Part shown: positions 9,017 to 16,908 of the stretch, piece after piece
Layout: each line of letters starts with the position of its first letter
Position numbering within the stretch: position 1 is the stretch's first letter
DNA from: Chitinophagales bacterium
Lineage (GTDB): Bacteria; Bacteroidota; Bacteroidia; Chitinophagales; CAIOSU01
Direction of reading: 5' to 3'
NCBI GenBank assembly: GCA_026003335.1
Contig: BPHB01000001.1
Location: forward strand, 1,947,001-2,011,000
Length of the DNA: 64,000 nt
The notes under the pieces: model-generated
What the model was told of the DNA's origin: nothing
The model's database searches: none
What the model saw: only the letters and a program-made list of their open reading frames with translations
Made by a program: the position numbers and the translations under genes

Positions 9017-10450
9017 CTAATTTTCCCTTCCCTTGACTCCGGATATGCGCCAATCACCAACAGAGGAAGCTGCCTTTACCTTCTGATAGTTTGCAGGAAT
9101 TAGTTGTGATGCAGCCCGCTTTCTATCAGGCTCAGGCACCGAAGGGGGAGGCGCATAACTATCTCCGCGACCTGCTGGTGCAGAGGGTGACGGACTAAAA
9201 TTTCTTTTAGGTTGTGCATTCCCTGGGGTACTGTTTTGCCAGGAACCTGCTTTTCTGTTGTTGGGTTGATAGTGTGCAGGCGGTGCTTCGCGATTGGTTT
9301 TGGGTTGAAATTTATCCCGTCCAGAAGGTGCGGGGCTGCTGTTTTTCTGACCGGGTGCACCCATTTGCGGTTTTGCATCCTGTCCTTTTTGATAAGATGG
9401 ATAATTACCCATGCGGTTGTTGTCTTCCAACTTAGGTGCGGGTTTGGCCGGAGGCGCATCCCGATTATAGCTGGGCGCATCGTGTTGGGGCACTGACTGT
9501 TGTGCACCTGGTGCTTCCCGCTTTACTGGTTTTTCCGTTTTTTGCTTCGGAACAATGGGCTTAGCCTCCGGTGGAGCCCCTGTATTGTTCAGAGGCTGTT
9601 GACTTCTTGTTTTTGGCTCCACAGGCTTGGATTGAAATGCTTCCCGCCCGGGTTGCACACTTTTTATCTCATTTTTATCTATTTTATCTATTTGCGGCTC
9701 GCCCAAAATGCCGGATGTTTTCTTCACACCTTCTGCCGGCCCTCCATCTGCTTTTTGATTGATCTCTCGGCCGGATGAGGTGCCAGTGGTTTTATACTGA
9801 GGTCCGTAATAATAGCCTCTTCCTCCGTAGGAGCTGGAATATCCGTAATCATAATAATACCTGTCGTAATAACCATGGTAATAACCATCATAATAGCCAT
9901 GATAGTAGCCGCTCCAGTAACCTCCATAGGCATACCACGGGCGATGCCATGGATGATGATGCCAGTACCATACATCCCAATACCAGGGCCGATGTACGTA
10001 GTAATAGTAAGGATAACCCCACCCCCACGAAACAGAGAAGGACCATCCGTACCAGTCATCATAAAAACCGGTATAACAGGGGCTGTAGTAACCGAATCCA
10101 TAGTAAGGGGAATAATACCTTTTCAGCCGGCAACTGTAGGAGAAATCATCATAGTAATCACCGTAATAATAGTTATTGGTAATGTAGGTGTTGCCTACAG
10201 CATCTGCATTGGATTCGCTGTCACTGTCATAATAGCTGTCATAGTCTTCATAGTCATACTCATCGGTGTAATAATTTTCCTTTTCAGATGATGCTATTTC
10301 TGCCTTTTTGATTGCTTGCTGCTGGGATTTCAGGGTATCTTCATTTTCCTGTTTCCCCCGCTGATAATACACATCATCATATTGCTGGGCATGCACAAGC
10401 CCGCTGCCATAAGCAAGCAAAAAGGCTATCAGAAGCAATCTTCTTTTCAT
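9017..10450 (-). CDS. secreted tyrosine/tryptophan/histidine-rich protein with Pro/Lys-rich disordered tail
   Basis: A 477-residue protein of unknown function. A signal peptide (MKRRLLLIAFLLAYGSGLVHA) precedes an acidic, Tyr-rich stretch (about 22-85). A core extremely rich in Tyr, Trp, Gly and His follows (about 86-215), including a tandem GYYHGYYDGYYHGYYDRYY run and WYWHHHPWHRPWY. The remaining ~260 residues are rich in Pro, Gln, Lys, Asn and Ser and look disordered. They hold a scattered R-E/D-A-P/F motif (GREAF, KREAP, NRDAP, NREAP). Composition alone suggests an exported structural, adhesive or metal-binding protein; no catalytic domain is recognisable. It is upstream of and likely cotranscribed with the FadL-like protein. 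The reading frame is clean across 1.4 kb, so it is a real gene and not a repeat artefact. Confidence 0.8.
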   Translation of the reverse strand: MKRRLLLIAFLLAYGSGLVHAQQYDDVYYQRGKQENEDTLKSQQQAIKKAEIASSEKENYYTDEYDYEDYDSYYDSDSESNADAVGNTYITNNYYYGDYYDDFSYSCRLKRYYSPYYGFGYYSPCYTGFYDDWYGWSFSVSWGWGYPYYYYVHRPWYWDVWYWHHHPWHRPWYAYGGYWSGYYHGYYDGYYHGYYDRYYYDYGYSSSYGGRGYYYGPQYKTTGTSSGREINQKADGGPAEGVKKTSGILGEPQIDKIDKNEIKSVQPGREAFQSKPVEPKTRSQQPLNNTGAPPEAKPIVPKQKTEKPVKREAPGAQQSVPQHDAPSYNRDAPPAKPAPKLEDNNRMGNYPSYQKGQDAKPQMGAPGQKNSSPAPSGRDKFQPKTNREAPPAHYQPNNRKAGSWQNSTPGNAQPKRNFSPSPSAPAGRGDSYAPPPSVPEPDRKRAASQLIPANYQKVKAASSVGDWRISGVKGREN

Positions 10451-10519
10451 AGGTAAGAATTTTGAACGTTAGACTTGAGGCAACCGCACATGTTTAAAAG
10501 TTAGGAATTTATTCTTTTC

Positions 10520-10527
10520 TATTTTTG
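10520..10527 (+). promoter_or_regulatory. -7 promoter element of proS
   Basis: TATTTTTG is an exact match to the Bacteroidetes -7 consensus TAnnTTTG, 45 bases upstream of the proS ATG. Its position includes the in-frame TTG at 10525, so that upstream codon would lie in the promoter rather than the message. This supports the ATG at 10573 as the start. A -33 TTTG is not clear. Confidence 0.5.
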
Positions 10528-10572
10528 CCCCTTCTCACGCTTTACTTTTCAAATAGCATACCAGAAAAATAC

Positions 10573-12048
10573 ATGAGCAAGGAAATTACCCCCCGCAATC
10601 AGGATTACAGCCAGTGGTATAACGACCTTGTCAGAAAAGGTGGGTTGGCAGAACACTCTGCGGTAAGAGGTTGTATGGTAATCAAACCCTACGGTTTTGC
10701 CATCTGGGAAAAGATGAAGGACATACTGGACAAAATGTTCAAGGAAACCGGTCATTCCAATGCCTATTTCCCCTTGTTTATACCCAAAAGCTTTTTAAGC
10801 CGGGAAGCAGCCCATGTGGAAGGATTTGCCAAGGAGTGTGCTGTTGTCACGCATTACCGCCTGAAGAACGACCCTGCCGGAAAAGGCATTGTGGTTGATC
10901 CTGAAGCCCGACTGGAAGAAGAACTGATTGTCAGACCTACATCGGAAACCATTATCTGGAACACCTACAAAAACTGGATACAGTCCTATCGCGATTTACC
11001 TCTCCTGATAAACCAATGGGCTAACGTAGTACGGTGGGAAATGCGTACCCGCCTGTTTCTGCGCACCGCTGAATTTCTCTGGCAGGAGGGTCACACCGCG
11101 CATGCCACTAAGGAGGAGGCCATCGCTGAAGCAGAAAAAATTCTGGACGTATATACCGCATTTGCTGAACAATATATGGCTTTGCCGGTGCTGAAAGGAC
11201 TCAAAAGCCCCAGCGAAAGATTTGCAGGCGCAGTAGAAACCTACTGCATAGAAGGACTCATGCAGGACGGCAAAGCCTTGCAGGCTGGTACATCGCACTT
11301 TTTGGGACAAAACTTTGCCAAAGCATTTGATGTAGTGTTTACCAACAAAGCAGGACGACAGGAATACGTATGGGCTACCTCATGGGGGGTATCTACGCGC
11401 CTTATCGGAGCGTTGCTGATGGCACATTCTGATGATGAAGGATTGATACTCCCTCCCCGCCTGGCTCCGCTGCAGGTAGTTATCATCCCTGTTTATAAAT
11501 CTGCCGAGCAGCTTGCGGCAGTTTCTGAAAAAGCTCTCCAGATTAAAAATCAACTGAAAGCACAGGGTATTGAAGTAAAATTTGATGACGATGATGCACA
11601 CACCCCTGGATGGAAATTTGCCGAGTACGAAATGAAAGGGGTGCCTGTGCGTATTGCCATCGGTCCGCGTGACCTGCAAAACGGTACCGCAGAGGTAGCC
11701 AGACGGGATACTCGTGGCAAACAAATTATTTCTATGGATGACTTAACCGAGCATGTGCGCAACCTGCTGGAAGATATCCAGCGTAATATGTTCCAAAAAG
11801 CGTTGGCCTTCCGGGAAGAGCATACCACGCGTGTGGAGAGCTATGAGGAGTTTAAAGCAGTGCTGGAATCAAAAGGAGGATTTGTTCTCGCTCACTGGGA
11901 TGGCTCCCCTGAAACAGAAGCCAAAATCAAAGAAGAAACCAAGGCTACCATTCGCTGCATACCAATGGATGGGGCAAAAGAATCAGGCAAGTGCATCATC
12001 TCCGGCAGGCCCTCCCGGCAACGGGTAGCCTTCGCTATAGCTTACTGA
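10573..12048 (+). CDS. proS: prolyl-tRNA synthetase, archaeal/eukaryote type
   Basis: A 491-residue class II aminoacyl-tRNA synthetase charging tRNA-Pro. It is the short form without the bacterial editing insertion. Class II motifs are visible: RPTSETIIW, motif 2 around [20 protein letters not shown] with [10 protein letters not shown], and motif 3 around [14 protein letters not shown]. An anticodon-binding domain begins near [10 protein letters not shown]. The C-terminal domain ends in a conserved Tyr (RVAFAIAY), typical of this ProRS type. Start chosen at ATG 10573 ([16 protein letters not shown]); the open frame extends upstream to a TTG that overlaps the promoter. Confidence 0.97.
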   Translation: MSKEITPRNQDYSQWYNDLVRKGGLAEHSAVRGCMVIKPYGFAIWEKMKDILDKMFKETGHSNAYFPLFIPKSFLSREAAHVEGFAKECAVVTHYRLKNDPAGKGIVVDPEARLEEELIVRPTSETIIWNTYKNWIQSYRDLPLLINQWANVVRWEMRTRLFLRTAEFLWQEGHTAHATKEEAIAEAEKILDVYTAFAEQYMALPVLKGLKSPSERFAGAVETYCIEGLMQDGKALQAGTSHFLGQNFAKAFDVVFTNKAGRQEYVWATSWGVSTRLIGALLMAHSDDEGLILPPRLAPLQVVIIPVYKSAEQLAAVSEKALQIKNQLKAQGIEVKFDDDDAHTPGWKFAEYEMKGVPVRIAIGPRDLQNGTAEVARRDTRGKQIISMDDLTEHVRNLLEDIQRNMFQKALAFREEHTTRVESYEEFKAVLESKGGFVLAHWDGSPETEAKIKEETKATIRCIPMDGAKESGKCIISGRPSRQRVAFAIAY

Positions 12049-12069
12049 TTATTGCTATACGCATATACC

Positions 12070-12088
12070 ACTCTCCATGCAGGAGAGT
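12070..12088. terminator. stem-loop between convergent proS and PhoD-type genes
   Basis: A perfect 7-bp inverted repeat, ACTCTCC / GGAGAGT, with a 5-base loop sits midway between two convergent stop codons. There is no strong T-tract on either side. It could act as a bidirectional terminator or as a 3'-end stabiliser; the assignment rests on position and symmetry only. Confidence 0.45.
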
Positions 12089-12097
12089 ATTTCCGAT

Positions 12098-13885
12098 TCA
12101 TGGAATAATTTCCAGCTTTCCCTCAGCCACTGAAATATTCTTTTCATCCGTAACCCGGTAAAAATAAAGGCCTCCTGTCAGGTTGCTGGTAGCAATTTCC
12201 GAACGGTTTGCCACATATTGCCTTATGACTTCTTTACCGGTCATGTCGGTAAGGATACACAGATAACGGCCTGGCGCAGCTTCAATGAAAAGTTTCCCGG
12301 AAGTCGGATTAGGATATATTTTAAAATAGGGTGCACCGTGCGATGCCGGTGCGGACGTCACTGTGGCTTCCTGGTAAAAAAAAGTATGCCCGACCACTTC
12401 CGTACCTGAAGCATCTACCGCGCTCAGGCGCACTGAATCTTTGCCAAATACCTCCACTTTACCATAAGTGTTGTTGAAATTCTGATTTCCTAATCCACTG
12501 CCGCCCTTGTTCCACACCCAGTAACCCAGAAAATTGCTGAATGTCACGGCATCCTCACTGTTGGCCTTTTTCAGATTGGCCGAAAGCAGTTCAGGAATGC
12601 CGGAGTTGGTGCCATCATCCAGCGCTGCTGTATGGGCATCTCCGCTAATTATAAAGACATTTTTTATGTTGTTGTTGCGAATATGTTGAATCAAAGCATC
12701 CTGGTCAGAAGGGAATCCCACCCAGCTATCAGACATAATGCCCGCTCCTATAAGACCTGTTGAGAGCTGAATACCCCCGACTTCAATACCCAGAATAGGG
12801 CTTACCCCTTTCCCGATTTTTAATAAAGAATCCATCACAGCTTTATATCCTTTATTAAAGACAACGCTTGAGATGATGAACTTCCAGTCGGCCGTAGAAT
12901 TTTTCAGGCCATTGAACAGCCAGTCTCTCTGAACTGATCCCAGAATCGTATGACCGGGAGGCTCCTGAATCACCCATTGTCCGCCCACCTCCTTTATAGC
13001 TTCATGCTGGGAGGTACGGGCACTGCGAAGGTCTAAGACAAAAAACTCACAGTTGCCCATGCGATAGCTATGAAAAATCCCTTCTGTGCTATCTATAAGC
13101 GGATAGCCCGGAAAAAATTCCTGGTAACCGCGGATGCAATTCAGCCGTGCCTGATGTGGTTGCGAAACAGATTTGGGCTCCCCGAACCGCCCCCCGATCG
13201 GATTAATTTCAAAAATATTGGCATGGTCACGGCCGCTGTTGTCATTCAGGTAATCATGGTCATCATATACATAATCCATAGCCAGGGACTGATATAAAAA
13301 CGAACTGTTGGTACTGGCATAGCGCTCCTTGTAAATAGCTGCAATTTTGCTGTAGTCAGACGCCCATGACTTGGGAGGATTGGATAAATATAAATCATTG
13401 CTTCCGGTAGCGCGATCCGGATAACCCCAGTCTCCTGTAGGCGTGAATACATAGGCATCTTCGCTCAGCATCTGTTTGAAAAGGGCACTATCAGTATCCA
13501 TTAACTCATACAGGCAAGATCCGAACAGGAATTTGTAATGTCCGGCTGATCCCTCTGACGGGAATGTTTTAAACGTGGCAACATTACCGGAAGGCATGCC
13601 GTTCAGCACAACCCGCACGTAGTAGCGTGTGTCAGGCTGAAGACCGTTTACATCTATGATGTTGGATGAATCGCGGGATGCAATAGTTTGGCTGCTTACT
13701 GTTTTCTCCACTGTAAGAAAGCTAGCCTCGGCTGAAAACTGCAGATCCAGATTTGTTGCCTCCTGGGTACGCACAAACACCCGCACGGAAGAAGAAGTAA
13801 CCCCGCCTACTATTGGCCCATGGGTTACCTGGCTCCATGCAAAAAAACCACTTAAAACACTCAGTAAACCAAGAATGGGTTTCAT
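12098..13885 (-). CDS. PhoD-like alkaline phosphatase family protein with T9SS type A sorting domain
   Basis: A 595-residue secreted protein. The signal peptide (MKPILGLLSVLSGFFAWSQ) is followed by a fibronectin-like N-terminal domain typical of PhoD (about 20-110). The metallophosphatase core runs from about 115 to 470, with FGSCLYEL, a metal-site TGDWGYPD, VYDDHDYLND, VLDLRSAR and SGDAHTAALDDG. The last ~80 residues carry the T9SS C-terminal sorting domain, starting at YFKIYPNPTSGKLFIEA and ending GLYFYRVTD. PhoD enzymes are calcium/iron phosphomono- or diesterases acting outside the cell. Type A CTD cargo is normally released or anchored at the surface after CTD removal. The metal-site loop differs from the textbook GD-x-IY pattern, so activity should be tested. 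Confidence 0.88.
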   Translation of the reverse strand: MKPILGLLSVLSGFFAWSQVTHGPIVGGVTSSSVRVFVRTQEATNLDLQFSAEASFLTVEKTVSSQTIASRDSSNIIDVNGLQPDTRYYVRVVLNGMPSGNVATFKTFPSEGSAGHYKFLFGSCLYELMDTDSALFKQMLSEDAYVFTPTGDWGYPDRATGSNDLYLSNPPKSWASDYSKIAAIYKERYASTNSSFLYQSLAMDYVYDDHDYLNDNSGRDHANIFEINPIGGRFGEPKSVSQPHQARLNCIRGYQEFFPGYPLIDSTEGIFHSYRMGNCEFFVLDLRSARTSQHEAIKEVGGQWVIQEPPGHTILGSVQRDWLFNGLKNSTADWKFIISSVVFNKGYKAVMDSLLKIGKGVSPILGIEVGGIQLSTGLIGAGIMSDSWVGFPSDQDALIQHIRNNNIKNVFIISGDAHTAALDDGTNSGIPELLSANLKKANSEDAVTFSNFLGYWVWNKGGSGLGNQNFNNTYGKVEVFGKDSVRLSAVDASGTEVVGHTFFYQEATVTSAPASHGAPYFKIYPNPTSGKLFIEAAPGRYLCILTDMTGKEVIRQYVANRSEIATSNLTGGLYFYRVTDEKNISVAEGKLEIIP

Positions 13886-13963
13886 GATAACGCTTTTTAA
13901 TTAAGGTATTTGTTCATGATATTCTGAAAGCCCCCTAACCTGGCTGCCCGTAAATCAACCTGG

Positions 13964-14554
13964 TTATTTGGTTGTTTTTTCACCTAAAGCGGTAAGGGCG
14001 CTGTCAATGGGTTCCCATAACTCAATCTTGTTGCCCTCTTCATCAAGGATGTGCACAAACTTACCATATTCGTAAGTTACAATGCTGTCCACGATTGTGA
14101 CGCCTTTTCCCTTTAGTTTTTTGACCAACGCCTCTATGTTCTTTACGCGATAGTTAATCATAAATTCTTTTTGAGATGGTGCAAAGTATGCACTGCCCTT
14201 TTCAAACGGGCTCCATTGCAGATAATTGACTTCTTCGGGCTTGTGCGCATTTCTGAATTCAAAGGTTGAGCCCCATTGATTGACTTCAAGTCCCAGATTT
14301 TCGGCATACCATTTTTTGAGCCTTTCGGGGTCGTCTGAAAAGAAGAAGATGCCTCCCACCCCCGTCACTTTCGGGGTAGTGTCTTCAGGTGGTATTGTTT
14401 TTTCGGATTGTTTTTCCTGGTCATCCATAGGATTAGTTTGACGACTTAGCTGACTGCAGCCTGCCTGCAAGATAAGGACAACCACCACAACTACCATAAC
14501 AAGACTAATTCCTGATATAGGGGCAGTCATTCCGTAATCAGGAGGTTTATCCAT
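13964..14554 (-). CDS. VOC (glyoxalase/bleomycin-resistance) family protein with N-terminal membrane segment
   Basis: A 196-residue protein. About residues 15-33 form a very hydrophobic segment with a run of six valines ending LILQAGCSQ, which could be a membrane anchor or an imperfect lipoprotein signal. A charged linker leads to a single VOC domain (about 62-185), beginning GVGGIFFFSDDPERLKKWY and ending FVHILDEEGNKIELWEP, with the expected Glu near the end. The substrate is unknown. An alternative start at ATG 14428 would drop the hydrophobic segment and leave a plain cytosolic VOC protein. It lies 38 bases after the S74 surface protein gene on the same strand. Confidence 0.75.
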   Translation of the reverse strand: MDKPPDYGMTAPISGISLVMVVVVVVLILQAGCSQLSRQTNPMDDQEKQSEKTIPPEDTTPKVTGVGGIFFFSDDPERLKKWYAENLGLEVNQWGSTFEFRNAHKPEEVNYLQWSPFEKGSAYFAPSQKEFMINYRVKNIEALVKKLKGKGVTIVDSIVTYEYGKFVHILDEEGNKIELWEPIDSALTALGEKTTK

Positions 14555-14592
14555 ACTTATGTACTATGAGCAGATTTATTTCTGAACCGGGA

Positions 14593-16890
14593 TCAGTCTT
14601 TCATGCCCAAGTCACCGGTTGTTTTTCCCTCGGGGAGCTTTTTAAGTTCTCTTTTAATTTTTTCTACTTCCTTCTTGAGCTCAGCGAGTTCCGCCTGGGT
14701 TTTGTTATGGGCATTTTTTTCTTCTTCCAACAACCGTTGCTGTTCCTGAATTGCTTTGGTTAGCACAACTGTAAGGCGGGCATAATCCATAGCCCAGGAG
14801 TCACGTGTCTCATCTTCAGGCCGGCTAACTATTTCGGGGAATAACTTGTACACATCCTGGGCGATAAAACCCATATCCCTGTTATCGGAGATCTGACCTG
14901 TGCCCTCCAGTTTGCCTCTGCTGTCATGATGATATTTTTCCCACCGATAATAAATCGGTTTCAGCTGCATTACTTTATTCAAAACCGTGCCTATGTCTTC
15001 ACGCTCTTTTTTAAAGCGTCCGTCGGAGTAAACCTGCCAGGCATTGGCCAGGCCTTGTCCGTTGGTGCTGTTTTCATTAGGTAGTGTGAGCCGATTTGAA
15101 GGGGTAGCAACCCCGAGCCCTACGTAACCCAGGGCGCTGGTGATGGTGAAATAAGGTACTGTGGCAAAAGCAGCGTCATTGGTGGTTCCGGGGCTAATAG
15201 CAAAACTGGATGTGTTGTATTGGAATCCTATAGACCAAACCGTTGAAGAGGAGCCTCTTGCCAGATTAATGTACTGCCCATTGCTGGTAGCAGGCTTGGT
15301 AATAGCCAGTGCCCCATTATAGGATTTGTTTGCAGTTGTGCCATTGGGTGAAATAGAAAGCATGGGGCCATTAGAGCTACTGGGGCTTTCCATTTCAAAA
15401 TCAAAAAGACCGGAAAAGCTGTTCAGTCCACCGCCAGAGGTGTAGGTGCCGATGGAGAAGCGGTCAAGGTTGGAAGACGAGGAATTATGGTCATCGCCAA
15501 CACCCAGACGCAATTCACTTTGATTAGATCCGCTGTTATATCGGGCAAGGAAGATGAGGTCGTCATTATCACTGTCCAGACCACTGAAGACAGGGCCTCC
15601 GGAGAAGTAAAGCACATTGCCGTAGTTGCTACCTCCGGGATTTACGGTATTGATAAGCCCGATACGCACATCGCCTGCAACCTGCAGGGTATTCACCGGA
15701 TTGTAGGTGCCAATGCCCACTGATTTATTACCCCTGACAGTGAGCACATTACTGCCTTCCAGCTCCACGTTGAATACAGCCTCAGACCCGTTTTCTTCCA
15801 GAGTGATTTCATGATCTTTATTGGTTTGAAGTTTCATGTGATTGGCAGAAAACAGCAGTAAATCAGTTCCGCTGTTTTGTACATAATAATTGTTTCCGGA
15901 CAACAGCAGCTTCCCGGTTGTGCGGATATCTCCGGAAACATCCAGTTTAAAAGAAGGAGCACTGTTACCGATGCCCACTTTATCGGTTAATGATGTTGCA
16001 TACATGCTGCCGGTGCCGGCACCGCTCCAGTCCTGATCATCTACATTGAATGTGCCGCTTCCTCCTCCGTTACTCAGACTCCAGTTCACGTCAGTGCCTG
16101 ATTTTGTAATGGCGAGGGTTTGCAATTCATTCGTGGAGCTGGCATCTCCGTCATTGATGCTGAATGTAGTTTGGTTACCTCTGGAGATCTGAATGGTTAC
16201 ATTTGAGCCCGTAGAAAAAGAGCTGAGGGTTTGCAACTCATTGGTAGAATCCTTATCAAAATCGTTGGGATCAGTTGGAATAGTAGCTGTAAGCGTTGTG
16301 CAGGGATCCACGAGCACGAGCTGTTGGTTGGTGATATTATAAAACAGCGAGGTATTACATTCATTGGATGGATCCGCATCAGCATCATTCACGGCATCCC
16401 CATCCCACACATCATTTCCCAGCGTTCGGGTGGAAACGTTTCCGTTGAGGTCAACAACCAGTACAAGCGTCTGTGTGCTGCTGGGAAGGCCTGCAAAGCG
16501 CAGGCTGCCCTGCGTATGGAGTTTGGCCGTAGGGTTTGCGACACCGATCCCTACGTTGCCGGAAACGGCCGAGTACATGTTGTTGCCGGAGATTGTCCAG
16601 TCGCCATCATTTTTCAGATTAGGGAAAAACTGCCATGTATTTCCATTCCAGTAATAGAAAAGGCTGTCATCCGTATTATACACCATCATACCGATTTCAG
16701 CACCACCCGGGTTGATGGCATTTCTTTCCCCGGTGGTCATTCTTGGTATCAGAAAGCCCTTCTCTCTGGAAGCCAGTTCCAGTATGGCTTTGGGATTGGG
16801 GGTTAAGGTTCCGATACCTACATTTTCCTGGGCGCTTCCTGCCAGACTGATCAGGAGGATGAAAACCGGGGCAAGGAATGTCTTATTCAT
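14593..16890 (-). CDS. secreted surface protein with C-terminal S74 intramolecular chaperone domain
   Basis: A 765-residue protein. The signal peptide (MNKTFLAPVFILLISLAGSAQ) is followed by NVGIGTLTPNPKAILELAS, common at the N-terminus of Bacteroidetes tail-fibre-like proteins. A long Ser/Asn/Gly-rich beta-repeat region follows. From about residue 620 the sequence matches the endosialidase-type chaperone (peptidase S74), with the dyad motif YSDGRFKKER (Ser622, Lys627) and MGFIAQDVYKLFPEIV. A terminal coiled coil (about 710-752) would support trimer formation. In phage fibres this domain drives trimerisation and then cleaves itself off before the Ser. Here it sits 18 bases after the PorE-like gene. 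No phage genes surround it, so a cell-surface fibre or adhesin is more likely. Confidence 0.85.
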   Translation of the reverse strand: MNKTFLAPVFILLISLAGSAQENVGIGTLTPNPKAILELASREKGFLIPRMTTGERNAINPGGAEIGMMVYNTDDSLFYYWNGNTWQFFPNLKNDGDWTISGNNMYSAVSGNVGIGVANPTAKLHTQGSLRFAGLPSSTQTLVLVVDLNGNVSTRTLGNDVWDGDAVNDADADPSNECNTSLFYNITNQQLVLVDPCTTLTATIPTDPNDFDKDSTNELQTLSSFSTGSNVTIQISRGNQTTFSINDGDASSTNELQTLAITKSGTDVNWSLSNGGGSGTFNVDDQDWSGAGTGSMYATSLTDKVGIGNSAPSFKLDVSGDIRTTGKLLLSGNNYYVQNSGTDLLLFSANHMKLQTNKDHEITLEENGSEAVFNVELEGSNVLTVRGNKSVGIGTYNPVNTLQVAGDVRIGLINTVNPGGSNYGNVLYFSGGPVFSGLDSDNDDLIFLARYNSGSNQSELRLGVGDDHNSSSSNLDRFSIGTYTSGGGLNSFSGLFDFEMESPSSSNGPMLSISPNGTTANKSYNGALAITKPATSNGQYINLARGSSSTVWSIGFQYNTSSFAISPGTTNDAAFATVPYFTITSALGYVGLGVATPSNRLTLPNENSTNGQGLANAWQVYSDGRFKKEREDIGTVLNKVMQLKPIYYRWEKYHHDSRGKLEGTGQISDNRDMGFIAQDVYKLFPEIVSRPEDETRDSWAMDYARLTVVLTKAIQEQQRLLEEEKNAHNKTQAELAELKKEVEKIKRELKKLPEGKTTGDLGMKD

Positions 16891-16908
16891 GTTGAAAGTA
16901 TTTATTAA

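Noticed and set aside
9840-9960. Short regular repeats that might suggest a CRISPR-like or satellite array
   Set aside because: The repeats are codon-level (YYHG/YYDG) and keep one reading frame; there are no unique spacers of constant length and no cas genes.
9724-10291. Open frames on both strands rich in Met/Ile or His/Asn across the tyrosine-rich gene
   Set aside because: They are out-of-frame readings of repetitive TAY/TAT codons; only the minus-strand frame with signal peptide spans the whole region.
14593-16890. Tail-fibre-like S74 gene as a sign of prophage
   Set aside because: No terminase, capsid, portal, integrase or lysis genes are nearby, and the protein has a signal peptide and sits in an envelope operon.
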